This document shows positions 1 to 13,200 of a stretch of DNA of 64,000 bases, piece by piece. Below the pieces are notes generated by a model. The model searched no databases. It saw nothing but the letters and a program-made list of their open reading frames with translations, and was not told the origin of the DNA. The position numbers and the translations under genes are program-made. This DNA is from Malurus cyaneus samueli (taxonomy: Eukaryota; Chordata; Aves; Passeriformes; Maluridae): the NCBI GenBank assembly GCA_009741485.1, contig CM019220.1:27841048-27905047 (forward strand), given 5' to 3'. Position 1 is the first letter of the stretch. The number at the start of each line of letters is the position of its first letter.

Positions 1-2639
1 TTGTTGCGTTTTTCTCACCAGCACTGCAATTTGTCAGCTGTGTTTGTGGAAGTTTATGAAGGCTCATGTCTCTCTGGGCTGGGGGAAGAATTCTGTGTGT
101 CTGAGGAGCTCAATTACTGTCATGTATTTCTTTCTGAGTCCCAGGTGGTGCACACTGTATTTGTGTGAGGAAAGAAACAAAGCTCTTCAGGTTTGCTGCA
201 GCTCATCATTTTGAGTGAAAGTTTTCTCTGATGATGTATGAAAGACATCTGTCATGTGCTGTTACTCATTGCTGCAGGGTAATAACAACAGTACTCTGGA
301 TATGTGTAACTGTTTTGATTTAAACTTTCCCAAGTGCTTTATAAAATGGATAAACACAAAAAAAAACCTGTCAAGACTTCTCTGACAGCACCATGCTCTG
401 TCTCTAGCAATGGCCATGTGCAGTTGCTGAAGTCTTAACCTCTAATCCATTGCAGCTCAGTTGTTGCCTGAGCCAGTTCATGACAATGTTGAAACCTTTT
501 TTTCCCTTACAGTAATTCTTCTAATCTGGCCCCCAGCATTTTTAGCATCTGCAATGTCCTGCAGCATAATTTCATGGTTTAACTACACTCTGGGTGAACT
601 CCCTCTCTTTTTTTTTGGTCTTAAACTGGTCTAATGCTAATGCCATTAACTGGTGAGTGGTTCCTGTGCTAGAATAATGAGTTACTGATCCCTGCCATTC
701 ATCCTCTCCGCATCAGTCATGTTTTAAAAGCAATTGCTCCTTGATTATAATTGGAATGGCTACACCACAAAAGTATGGGATTTATTGTACTTTGAAGCCT
801 CCTTCCATTTCTGTAATATATTTAATAATACACATTTTCTATCCAGGAAAACCCTTAAGGCTGGATTTTCTTTGTTTCAGATGAGCAGTCTCCATTCTGC
901 CTCTGGTGAGTAAGTTTACATGGGCACAAGTGGCAGCTGAAGTGGAAAGGAACAAGGTGTACATGTGGCTTTTCTGCTTGTACAGACCTTCTCAAGAGCT
1001 GGCAATAAAGAGCTATAAATAATTTACAGTTGAAAAGGTGAAAATAAGAAGATTCTCAATAAATAATAATTTTTAGGTGATGCTCCTTTCATGTGAAAAC
1101 AGAAGTTTAAGGTATCTGCAGAATGCATTGAGTCAAGAAGAGAAAGAAATCCTTCAAATACATCTGTATAGCCTGGAGGCCAAATAGACTGTGCAGTTAA
1201 ATAATGATTGGATTTCATAGCCTGTTTATTTACAGGGGATAAACAAGTGCATTTATGTGATGTCGGTAATGAAAATCTTGCCTGTTTATGAATTAGTGTT
1301 GGTTGGTTGTTTTTTTAGTTTTTTGTTTTTTTTTTTTTTTCCACCTGATGTACGTAGGATCTGCCATCCAAAATTAGAGTGATTTTCTTTTTTCTTTGCT
1401 GTTTTAAAGTACAAAACTGTAAAATAAATCTTGTATTATGCAAAGAAATGACTGTTGAAAAGCAACGTAGCATTCAAAAAAAGCAATATAATAAGAAAAA
1501 GCATTTTTGCAATGCCTTGAAGGCCAAGCCTGTCTATATGTTAATAATAAATGCCCCAATTTCCCGGGCGTACTATTTTTATAATACAGTTTTCCTGCCT
1601 TAGGTTTTATCTAAATAAATGATGCTCGCTATATGCTAAAATTGAAATAGTTTGGTAACATTATGATTGGATATGAGATAATTTACAACGTGTCACAGCT
1701 TTTCTGTGAAGCACGAGGATCTGTTCATCTGTGGTTCTCTGTGGCCTGATGGGATTAACATTGTTTTTTCCAAGGGTGCGCCCTTGTGATCTTCATACAA
1801 GGTGGATTTTGTGGTGTCAAAATGCTTATCCAGCACTCTGGAATACCTGCAGGAAGCTTGAAAGGGACTGTGCAGATAACAAGAGAGAGGGGCAGTGTTC
1901 CTATGCTGATGTCCGAATAACTTTTTCCTTCTGCACACCAGAATTCACATATGAATTTCAAAACAAAATAATTACTGTGCATGCATTGTTCTTTTTGTTT
2001 GCTGGGGAAATTTGGAACTCATGGCATGAAGCCACCTATAACACACAGACTTTTTTACAAGTCACCAGGAGTGCCTCTGAATTTACATTTGAATTCATTA
2101 ATGCAGGGTGCCTTTGGAGCTGGTTTTTATACTTTTTCCTGGTCCTTTAATACAGCTGAGTGTGGCTGATATTTCCTGAACTGCCTTAGCGCACAGTGGT
2201 TAGCTGGTTTTGTATGAAAAGCCAAAAAAGTGTTAATTGTTGCTTTCATGGTGTTTTCATAACTTCTACAATACCATGATTTAGCATGATTTTTAAAAAA
2301 TACTAAAATCCTGTGTGGCTCTTTCACAGTTCTTAATGAAGCTGTAGAAGATTATGAAAAAGATCAAAGTAAATCCTGCAACAAGGAGAACAAGAAAGGT
2401 GCAAAGGACTTTCACTTTTTAAAAATGCCACAAGAAGGAATCTGTCTGGCAGATCTGGGGATGTGGCATAGGGCTGGGCTCTGGTGGAAGGAATTTAATG
2501 CATAAGAGGAGCTTGTATTCCCTTATGTTTCCCTTTTAGAAGGGAAAATGTGGCCAAAGGAGCAGAGGAAAGCACACATGAAAAGGGAGAAAACCCATTA
2601 ATTTAGCACAAAATCAAGATCCTGGAAAACAGCACTAAT

Positions 2640-4260
2640 CAATACATCAAAGAAGATGAAAAGCAGGAATGTTTTGTCTTTGTGCAAATGTTAAATGCCT
2701 GCAATAAATAAAAAAGTAATGAACTCCTTAATTTATGATACATTTGAACAGGTTGCTAGTAAAGCAGCCTAATGGGAAAATTCAAATTATTGAAAGGCTG
2801 AAAACACATTTAAATAGCCCTGGGAGGGAAGAAGAGGAGAAGTGGTGGCTTAAATATGTGGTGAGCAGGACCAGTTCCTCCTGTAATGTGTAGGAAGAAA
2901 AATGACTATTATGGGAGACTTCAACTTGTATGATATTACTGGAATCACACTGCTTTCTAACAGTATTGTTTGTATTGTTTTAAAAAATACATATATATAT
3001 ATACTTATATAATGTACATAAATGTAAATGATTAATCTCCTTCTATGAAATCTGATTTTGAGAAAATTCTATATTAGGCCTCATTTTCACAGATAAAGAC
3101 AGAAATAGTGGTGGTTTAAGTACCAAAGGGAGTAATTAACCAAAGCACAAAAGAACATGAGTTAGCTGAATTCTGAGCTGCAAGAATGACTTTAAAAAAT
3201 CTATGTGTGTGTATGTGATGTGCATAGAGATGTCCGTGTGCTCGGGGGCTGCTTTTCAGAATAATTGGGACACTGCTGCTAAAAAAGAGAGCTCACTGAA
3301 AGCGAGGCATAAAAACTATAAACCAACCACAAAAAGCCAAGGGTTAGTTGATGTTAATGAGCATAAATCATAATCTAGAAATTGTAGAAACCTGAGGAAT
3401 GTGTGTGTGTAAACATAACATACACACGTACATGTATCTAACATACAGATACATATGCATTATCTACATCAAATATATTGTGTGTATATATATATAAACA
3501 TACTCCTAAATAAATTAGTGGTAAGGGAAGATCAGTATTGTAAACTATTTGCTTTTCATTTGTACTAGACTTTTATATAGAAAAGAAATATATAAAAAAA
3601 ACCCCTGATTAATTATAACTTTAAAGTATAATTAATTAGTAATGAAAATGGAAGGTGTTTTAATGATGCCGTAGGAATGAAAAATAGGAGAGTTTGAAAA
3701 GATAATGCAGAAATACCAGAAATTCTGGACAAGCATTGATGTAGGAAAAGGCAGCAGAAGAGCGAGGAAAGGTCTCATTATAACTGTACTAAGGATTCTT
3801 AATAATGGATAGTAATGCTGGGCATTTTGCAATCAACAGGTTTGACTTGAGAGTTTCTAAGAGTTGTAAAAAAATCTGTTTGAGTTATTCTCTGAGTCAT
3901 TGCTGTTGGGTTTTTTTTTGTAGTCTTGGGGAAGTTTCAGATGATGGGAGGAAATCTAATGTTGTGCCAATAAAAGGCTAAATGGGAAGACCCAGATAAT
4001 TATAAGTCTGTCAGCCTGACATTGATCTCAGGCAAAATAATGGAATGGTTTCTAAAGGACTCAATTAATAAGGAATTAAACAAGGGAAATATAGTTATTG
4101 CTAATCAGCATGGGTTTATGGAAAACAGACCATGTCAAATTAGCTTGGTATCATTTTTATGGTCTTACAAATTTGGCTGATGTAATGAAGTTCTGCAGGG
4201 CACTGACTGGGTACAAAGTACTGATGAAAAGCTGGAAAAGCCATTGTGCTGATTGAGCAG
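2640..4260 (+). mobile_element. Ancient CR1/L3-like LINE remnant with endonuclease and RT traces
   Basis: Two decayed stretches of a non-LTR retrotransposon ORF2 lie in order on the plus strand. At 2902-2945 the frame reads Met-Thr-Ile-Met-Gly-Asp-Phe-Asn-Leu, the GDFN motif of the apurinic-type endonuclease. At 3974-4180 an open frame of 68 codons plus stop carries NYKSVSLT, GKIME and, later, NQHGFM. These match the N-terminal reverse transcriptase block of CR1-group elements (NYRPVSLT ... GKIME ... QHGF). Just upstream, Asn-Val-Val-Pro-Ile can be read in another frame, showing a frameshift. The roughly 1.1 kb between motifs fits an intact CR1 ORF2. The catalytic DD motif and the 3' end are missing. 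Microsatellite-like AT and GT stretches at 2985-3010 and 3400-3500 interrupt it. Outer boundaries are approximate; the exact family (CR1, L3 or L2) is not resolved. Confidence 0.68.
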
Positions 4261-7200
4261 TGTAGAAGGAAAATGGGTAAATTCAGAGCTTTATGGTTAA
4301 CAGCACAGGAATTGTGTTTTTGCTGCTTACAGAGAACAATGTAAGCTGAAAACAGACTCAGGTTTATTTTCTGTGGAGCCAGAGCCCGTCCTGAGCACAC
4401 AGCTCAGTCTCCCTGGAGCGTGATGGATCCCACTATTCTTCAGAAAGTAATGAGCACAATCAATTGCTGGTAAAAGCCATTCTGGATCAGATGGTGAGCT
4501 GTGGGCATTGTTTGGATGCTGTCTGACAGCAAGATTGCAGGTAAAAGAAAGGTGAGAAGCACTGAAGAGGTGTCAGGATGGCAGGTGACAACAACAATAT
4601 CATCTTTTTATTCTTTTCTCCTTTTAATGTTTCTTTCTGACTGACCAGCTGGGTCTGTTTGCTGGTTTCTTTGAGGCTGCACACATACAGCATCCAGCAT
4701 GGTCAAGTGCTTCGTGGTACTTCCCAGAAATGGGAATTGTGATGAAGTAATTCTCTTCTTGCAGCCTCTACTGTCAGAAAAAAAACTTCACAAAGGCTAA
4801 AACAGAACAATTTGTAGTTAGTATATGGAGATAAAACTTAACAACTGTTTTTACTGAGTTCTGCTATAATTTTTTTCAATCTCTTTTTACATAAATCATG
4901 GGCTTTGCTTCCCAAGAGTTGATTCATTAAAAAGTAGATTTTCTATTATACTTGTTCTTTATTAGAGCTTCCTGGATACATTAATTTCTGTTCTTCTGAG
5001 AATTCAGATCTTGGAGATAGAGCAGAGAACAGAAGGAAACCTTCCAGATTTCTATCAGCCATGATTGATGAAGAGTTGCTGAGCAAAGCTGCAGGAAATT
5101 TCCATACATTTGTCTTGCCCACAAGTTCTATGGGAAGTCCAACTGTATTCCTGGAGAACTTCTGTAGGAGTGAGGTGAGGTTCTCCACAGACAAATCACC
5201 TGAAGACCACTTCAGACAGCTCATTTCTCATCATGATGCCAATCATGTTTTATTAATGTTTCATGCAGAAATGGAGAACACAGGAATTATTGAAGTTAGG
5301 TCAGCTCTTAATGAGCTGTAAATAGGGCTTATCTAAACACACTGCAGTTGCTTGAATAATTAATTCTGAATAATTGACTTTGCTTCATGTTTCTTTTAGA
5401 GTATTTTTTTCTTTTTTGGGATCCATTGACATGCAAATTCTTGAGTCTAGATAAATAAACATTACATGGCAGAATTCATCCAGGTGAGATAATTAATCCT
5501 GAAGTCAGTATTTTATCCTCAGACAACACTGTGTGGGCATATACATGAAGAAAGTCATGCGTGGAAAAGATCTGGATGTCCCTGTGGAGATTCAGGATGC
5601 TGAAAACATTTTTTATACCTTTATGAATTCATTTCAGAACAAATGAGCAAAGAGAAATACAAAAAGGTGATACACTTCTATTAAAAACATGGTCATTCTC
5701 TACTTGAGATGAAAAGAAGTATAATCAATTTTAAATTTCTGCAAATTTTAACATTTAGGTACTGCAGGAATTATTGTGAAAACTCCAGTGCCAATAACTT
5801 GATACCATTGCTCATTTATGTAGATGTTTTAATTATGGGTTTAGTCCTGATTTGTCTAAAAGGCTTTTGCTAACAGGTTTTGAATCCATTTTAAAAAGTG
5901 TGCAGGGTGAGAAAATTCTGAAAGTAATTTTGAATGTGAAAAGGCTTTTGTGCAATTTTTTATTAAAGGCAGGGGGGATGAAGGAGCCTGTTCCCTTCTA
6001 CATAAATAATGAGGGCTCTTACTCCCCCCCAAGTTTCAGCAATTAGGGCTTTTGTAAAATTGTTCAGATGCAGCAGTGAATGAACAGTTATTGAAACTGA
6101 AGGACATGACAAGTAAAACTGAGAGAAGAGCTTGAAGCCATGGGTAATTCAGTAGGACAGAATAGCACAATACCACTGAGGCCAAGACCATGATTAAAGA
6201 AAAATCTCTTCCCTTAGATCTGCAATTACAGGAGATGAAATGTGAAAAAGGAAGGGAGTAAACCCCCTGCCACCCCGTTCTTTAAATAAATTAAAAAACA
6301 AAAATCAATTAGAAGGAAAAAGAAATTTTCTTAGAAAATTGTTATTTTTCCAGTATCTTTCATGAAATTATTTTAATGACCTGGAAAAGAACTTTTGGTA
6401 TTGATGACATAGTGTTAAATGAGAGGTATCATTGGTCTGCCCTGATGCGTTTGTTCTTCTCCTCCTTAATTTATTTGAGAGATAAGTAGTGGATTTTCAA
6501 AAAAACTGCAACTACAACCAGGAAAAATTTGCATTTAACTTTGCAGTTTATGGCAAGGACTTGTCAATGCCGATGTAGATTATTGACTTGTAATTAAGAT
6601 GTGCACAGCTTTTGGAGCGCTACTAAAACCTTGGTCAACAAAATCTGGGAATTCATCTCCAAATAAATAAAGACAGTTTGAAAATTCCAAGTTTTATGTA
6701 ACTGTAGTACCAGGTTAATCTGGCCAAACTCAGATGCAATCCTAAGTGTAATACATATGGAAAATTTGGCAGCCCAATAGGGAGACAATTTTACAAGACA
6801 GCATGGATAAAAATACCCTTTTCCAAAAAGTGTTTCCAAAAATACATGTATCAGAGGTATAGGGACGTTCATGCAAAGAAAGGCATCAGCTTTTGTCAAA
6901 ACAATATAATGTTCTAAGTTGATTTAGCGATGGTTATAATCAGCAGTAAATTATAATCATGCTAAATGATCAGGTTTAGTATGTGTAAGAGCAACATACA
7001 GCAAAAGATACTGCAGGTGTTTGTAAAGTGAATAAAGTGCTCTGACAGATTAAAAACGCAGTGCTCAAAGTTTGAAGTGCAATTTCTTTTCTCTCTTCTA
7101 TTTTAGTATATTTTTAATAGCTGTCTGGATTTTTTTTTTTTTAAAGACAAACCTGGCATTATAATTTGGGGATCTGTTTCAGTGGAGTGCAGTGATTATA

Positions 7201-7221
7201 TGTGTGTGTGTGTGTGTGTGT
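7201..7221. repeat. (TG)n microsatellite
   Basis: About ten uninterrupted TG dinucleotides, preceded by TATA. Alternating purine-pyrimidine sequence of this kind can adopt Z-DNA. Confidence 0.95.
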
Positions 7222-7667
7222 CTGGAAACTGTGGGAATAAAGGATCATACTGTTTTAGAAATCAAAATACAGAATTATGCTCTTAACGTTAAAGACGCGG
7301 CAGAGAGGAGTTAGAAGCCTTGCTGAAGGCAATTATCTAGAGACTTGCTAAACTTAGTGAACTGTTCATATTAAATATACTAATTCCCCAGGCATTAACC
7401 CAGCTCAGAGAAGTTTCCTAGGTTTCCCTGTATTCATACTGTTAAGAGGAAAAGCAGGGAAGCTGGGACAGTTTGGGATGCTAATCGGAACAGAATGAAG
7501 CGAGCGGGGAAGAAAACCTTCATTTTCTGTTTGTCAAGGACTGAAGACCTTCGTTTGTTCAACTTCTACATGAGAGAAGGAGGAGAACTTCCAAAAAACA
7601 CAGCGTGAGAACCCCAGTGCTGAATACGGGGTATTGCATTATGGTGACTGGGTGAATGGCCAGCAGT

Positions 7668-7697
7668 CCTTATCCCAAGGATCCTTATCCCAAGGAT
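7668..7697. repeat. 15-bp direct tandem duplication
   Basis: The unit CCTTATCCCAAGGAT occurs twice, head to tail, with no mismatch. Each unit contains an imperfect palindrome centred on CCCAAGG. Confidence 0.9.
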
Positions 7698-8940
7698 CCC
7701 TTCTCTCTCTCCAATAAAAAAAGAAAACACCAAAACATCATAAATACAATACTTTCGACTATCAGCACAATCCAAACCTTGACAGTTTGTTATGGGGATA
7801 TTGAGGTTTGTTAAAAGAAAGCATCTAATGAAAACATGTTACAGGCTAGAAGGCAGGATTGGGTAAAAAAGGGGTTTTTTTTTCTACAAAGCATAAACAC
7901 AATGTAATCTAGGATTCATAAAATCCTTGGAATTTTACTTCAAAGTATAGTTAAGCCCTTGATACAACTCTCACCTTAAAAGTCAGAATTTGCAATTGTC
8001 ATCTAGATTCAGTATCTGTATTTAAAATTGCCTGATATGATTAGTTGCTTGGCATAGCATTGTAATTGAAGTATTTAACAAACTGTGTAAGTACTCTTTT
8101 TTTATCCATACAGTTTCTTTGTGAGGCTAAGTTTTAAGGCCTGAAGTCTTAACAAATTAATCAGCTTTCCATAGCAAAGCAAACACAATTTCCTCCCTTG
8201 CATATTTTAAGTAATCCAGGCTTGGGGGAAGGGCCTTGGCTTTGGGGATGGCAGCTTCTTTTAGTTCCTGCATAATTCTAAATCCTGAAAATTAAAGATG
8301 AGCAGCAGAACGAGAAACACTGCAATGCTCAGTGTTTTCCTCCCTCCTTTATTAGTCTGTGCTGAGGTAGTGCAAACAAGGGACTGTCTGCTATGCTGCT
8401 CTGGAGCTGTACATCGGGGTGTGGTTTGGAGATTTATCACCACACAGGTGGAAATAAATTCCTATGAAGACTGTGTAACCTTTGCTTCTCATTGATTATG
8501 TTTTTGTTTAGATAATTTCTTCAGCTCTGTCGTCCCCAGGCAGCTGAAGCTCAAGCTTCCATAACTCAGAGACATTTCCCTGCATTACACTCAGATAAGC
8601 AAGGTTGTACTCGTGGAAGAAATTAATTGGTGAATCTATTACTTGTAATGTTTTCTTTCCTCTGTATGGTAATTTTCTTTCACTGATACAGAGGCATTTT
8701 TGATGAGACAGTGGCAGCTGGGTATGCTGAATGTGTTTGTCCATAGCTGCAAGAAGATGAACTGCATGCTACCTGCTAAGCAGGGCAAAATATATATATT
8801 TCTATAACCTTTTGAAATAATAATTATATCTGCAACCTAGAGTATTCTAAGTTGTGTTGTTATTAGATTTTTTTTGGTCACAGACTAATCACACATCCCC
8901 TGTTGATCTGATCTTGCAACCAGCTAAATGGTGGTACCCC

Positions 8941-9375
8941 TGATGCCTGAATCCAGGCTTAACTAAAACAGAGGCTAGACAAAATTAAGAGAATAAAAAG
9001 CAGTTCTATTTATCTTAGGGCCTTAAGGTACATTCAGGGTAGTCCCAGCCCACACAGGGGCTGCACCCAAACATGGACAATCTGTCACAGGTTTTTCATG
9101 CTTTACAAATTTTGTCCATTTGCAGATCAGGGGTGAATCCTCCCAATTGCAGCTTCAGCCAATGAAGTCATTGACCTCAAGTTTTCTCCCCCAAATTCAT
9201 TGTTGTTTCCATCTCTTGGGGCCTGGCACAGGGAGATGTCCTTGAGTTTGGGGCCTGGAGAGGAATTGTTTTGTATAAAAATGGGAGAGCAGGAGCTCAG
9301 CACTGTCTATGGAGTCTGGAGAATGACAGGGTTACAGGTACATGAAAATATGGAAGCCAAAATCTTAAGGCATCA
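8941..9375 (-). mobile_element. Solo LTR of an endogenous retrovirus-like element, copy 1
   Basis: A 435-bp block begins TGATGCC and ends GGCATCA, the short inverted termini (TG...CA) of retroviral LTRs. It is flanked by ACCCC on the left (8936-8940) and CCCCC on the right (9376-9380), which fits a 5-bp target duplication with one change. It is homologous over its whole length, in reverse orientation, to 17706-18147. One run of 45 bases (8964-9008) is identical to 18081-18125. No internal retroviral genes accompany it. Five-base target duplications suggest an ERVL-type family. The minus orientation is tentative, based on the TTAAATAAG box in copy 2 being a TATA-like element near the 3' end. 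Confidence 0.8.
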
Positions 9376-9908
9376 CCCCCATGAGCAATCTGACTGAGAT
9401 GTGTGTCCAGCAGGGCAGGGATCAGTCCCAGGGATCCTGAGCAGATGGATGCTGATCTACACCTCAGCTGTAGCCACAATCCTTTGCTATTAAACAGAAC
9501 AGAGTGAGTCTGAATAAGTTGCAATTAATTGAGAGTGCTGAAGCCAGATTACTGGGATGAAATTCAGCCATCATTATTGTTTCTGAGCTCTAATTAATAC
9601 TTTGTATGCCTGTAACATTTCACATTGATTGCAAGGCTTTGCATCTTCTTTGCACTGCCAAAAACTGCTTTTTACCATGCACTTGGAGTGTGCCACTGTA
9701 TACCTCCTCTGCTTTTATTCCATCTTTGGTTTTGAGAACTGGAGTGAAAGGCTACTTCGTCCTTCATCTGTAGCAGATTTATGATTAGATTATCGTGCAG
9801 TGGAGGTGTCTTTGGAACACCAACAGATGCAGCAGTGTGCTCCTGGTTGAGGGCAGAAGTAAAGATCTTTGGTTTTCAGGTGGAGAACTGTGCCTTTAAA
9901 TACCTCTT

Positions 9909-10282
9909 GTTCAGCTGGAAAAGGGGGGCTTTGGGGTGACCTCAGTGCAGCCTTCCAGTACCTTAAGGGGCTCCAAGAAACAGAGGGAGAGACTATTTAG
10001 AGGAGCATGGTGTGATAGGGCAGGAGGGAATGGATTCAAACTGAGAGAGGGCAGGGTTAGGTGGGATATTGGGAAGAAATTCTTCCCTGTGAGGGTGCTG
10101 AGGTTGCCAGAGTTGCAGATCCAGGCTGCTCCTGGATCCCTGGAAGTGTTCAAGGCCAGGTTGGACGGGGCTTGGACAACCTGGGATAGTGGAGGGTGTC
10201 CCTGCCCATGGCAGGGCGTTGGGAACAAGTTGGGCTTTAAGGTCCCTTCCAGCCTGGGCCATTTCATGATTCCATAATTCTA
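9909..10282 (+). mobile_element. CR1 LINE 3' end (5'-truncated)
   Basis: About 370 bp of the typical CR1 3' terminal region, from GTTCAGCTGGAAAAGGG through AGAAATTCTTCCCTGTGAGG, CAAGGCCAGGTTGGA and GTCCCTGCCCATGGCAGG. It then runs into AAGGTCCCTTCCAGCC and the degenerate terminal repeat CATGATTCCATAATTC. CR1 is the dominant LINE in bird genomes and inserts are nearly always 5'-truncated like this one. It ends the ORF2-proximal and 3' UTR portion only; no coding capacity remains. Chance ORFs of 89-118 codons overlap it on both strands and are not genes. Confidence 0.93.
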
Positions 10283-13200
10283 TTTATCTTAATGTTTGAA
10301 ATGAGAAGGTTTTATATATTGTACTTTTGGGAAAACAGACAGTAGAATCTCGGTGATTTCTGAGATTACAGGATACATAATTGTCTCCCATTTAGTTTCC
10401 ATTGTTTAACAAAGCACAGAACTGCCACTCTCTTGACTGAACAGCCATTCACACTCTTCCTCCAGACCCCAGTTCTTTCTGATACATGCAGCATCTTTTT
10501 TATGTACACCTGGACTTTTGTATTACACCTGCAGTATTGTTATTTGTGGGGGTGGAGGAGGTATTGACAGCATTTGAAAGAATTGGGAAAACACTTAGAT
10601 TTTACTGACTGCTTAGATAATAGAGTCACTGTCATTGAAGTGGATATAGATTGGATTTAGCATTTAAATGGTCTGTAGTTTTTCCCTATGGCACTTAAAC
10701 AGTAGGTGAGAAATCAATGTCAAGTGTTTCGCTGAATTACTTACACTAACAGAAAATGTTACTGGAGGTGATAATTTTAGCCTGGATCTGGGTGAATAGG
10801 AAACAGTTAAAAATTGCCATTGAGCCAAAAAAAAGGGCAATTTGAAGTATGGATATCTGACCCTGGTGTTCTGAAACATCTGAAACACAGGGGCAATAGG
10901 TGGAAGGGTGTTGTTCCACACCACTGGGATGAGCACCAGGGAGGGAAGTTGTGTCAGTTGGTCGAGTCTTTGCAGAGCAGCATCACTGAGCAATCCAAGC
11001 GTTGCATAACTTGTGTTTCAAACCCAAAGCAATATGCTTTTACCAGTAAATACCACTGCAAAAATTGTATTTTCATTCAGCTGCCAAGATGTGCAGTTCT
11101 GAATTAAAAAAAAAGGGTGTGAGTTTATACTTGAGATTTTACCAGTTAAAAATACTCTACTGGAGGTGGTTATTATTGCATTCATAAGCCAAGATAAATA
11201 TTACACAAAATAAAAGACAGAAGATCTCTGGGAGATCACCTGCAAATCTTTGCTGTATATGGGCATTAATATATTTATTCCAAAATGTAAGTAGATATTG
11301 TATTCAAGCAAAATTTTAAAATGAGATATTAAGCATTTTGCCCAAGTGAGACCAGGCGTTTTGTAGTGAGAGGCTTTACTGGTCTCACAAAAAAAAAATC
11401 ATCTGTGCTCAGCAGGCTGTTAAAAGAAAATAACCTCAGTTGCACAGGGTATCAGGACATGGTTCTGCAGTTTTTATTTTGAGACAAGTGTTGTCTTCCA
11501 GATTTTTTAGTGTTGGTAGGTCAAGCAGAGCTTTTGTGGGTTGCCAGAAATATTTTTAACTGACTTCCAAAGTGAAAATTAAAAAGGTGGGTGGACTCAG
11601 CTGTCTATAAATAGAAAATCTAATGTATTCAGTGCTCTAAAATATTTTGTCTGGCCAGCAGCTACTGCTCCAGAAACGTGTGGGTGTTCTGTAGGTCCTG
11701 TCATGTTACAGACACTCCGGGGAATCAAAAATACCGCCTCATCTCTAGGCTTGCTGAGGCAACTGAATCACATTATATGGTAAAAAAATAGTAAGTTTTC
11801 CCTCAAAGGAGAGCACTATCTAAGTGTTTTCCTTAGCTGTTCATTACACACAGTTTAAAGGCAATAATTAATGCCTGACCAGAAGTATTACACCTGATTA
11901 TTTCCCATACAGCAATAAAATGCCAGGGGTGTTTGAAAATGTGAAACTTGTATGAGAAGGCAGACTGTTTGAACTGGAAGGCTGTTTTATCACATGCACA
12001 TAGCAAATTCTGCTTTTTGTAGACTGCTGTTTACTCCATGCACTTGGAATGAATATGAGTTTTACTGATTTCTCAGAGTATATGCTGCATCTAAAACAGC
12101 CTTGGTTAATCATCATTAGAGCCTGAGAATGGCGTAAAAGTACTTTCTAAGTATTTTATGAGTTTTCTGCATCTTCCAGAAAACTTGTGGCTTTAGCAGA
12201 GGTGTAATTATTTCAAGGTCAGATGCAGAAAAACAGGGGGAGATATTCTGTAGTTAAAGACCTTAAAATGTTTTCCATAAGCTGTTTCTTGTACATTACT
12301 GAGAATTGCTCAACTTCATTTTTAAGGATGATGAAATCAGGGTGATGGAAAGATGCTTTCTATGTGTATCATTTGTATTCCTTCTGAATTTGCTAAATTA
12401 TTTATGATGCAGTCTTGAAATTATAGTGATCTTGTATGTGAGGAAGTCTGACATTGTAAATTCAATGAAGATTTACCTGCCTTGAAAAACAGATAAGTAG
12501 ATGAGTATTCTTAGTCATAAATGTATTATATATAATCATAGCAAACCAGACATTTCATGAAATGGTGCTCGGTGACTCCAAAGTGCTCCCTTTGACTTGA
12601 CTCAAGCAAACAAAATTACACGTGTCTCACATTGACAATGTAGCTAGTGAGGGCTTTAAGAACTCTTACAATATTGTTTTCAAGAGGCAGGAATGTGTCA
12701 AAGATGGATGTGTAATGTTTTTTTAGTGGCTCTCTGGTTTCCATGTGCCTTTTTAAAATGCAGAATTTATAATGCCCGTTCTCATCTAAAAGGCAGCAGT
12801 GAAACTCTTTGTAAACTTTGCTGCAGATCACAGAAATGTGCTGAACACCAACCCTCTCTCTGGGGTTTGATCCAACACAAGGCTGGATCAAAATGCCTGA
12901 AACCTGGGAAGGGTGCTGGATAAAATACCAAAATGAAAAATAACACACCAGATGTGTCTCTGAGGGCTGTGGTAGTGCCCAGCACCTGTTGTGACGTTGA
13001 TGTTTCTCTGGAGTGCCCCAGACAGATAAGATAGTTCCACATCTCTTCTGTCACATCACCTTTTTCCTGACCAAGAAACGAGGCCACATAGTGTGTGAGT
13101 GAGTCCAGTTTCTCTCTCTGGGCTGCTGAAAACTGAAGCTCTCACAGTGGCTAAAGCACTCAGGAATATTTTGCTTCATGTTCTTGTGAGGGCAAAGGGA

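Noticed and set aside
9911..10277. ORFs of 118, 113 and 89 codons
   Set aside because: All overlap the CR1 3' end, which is non-coding in this segment.
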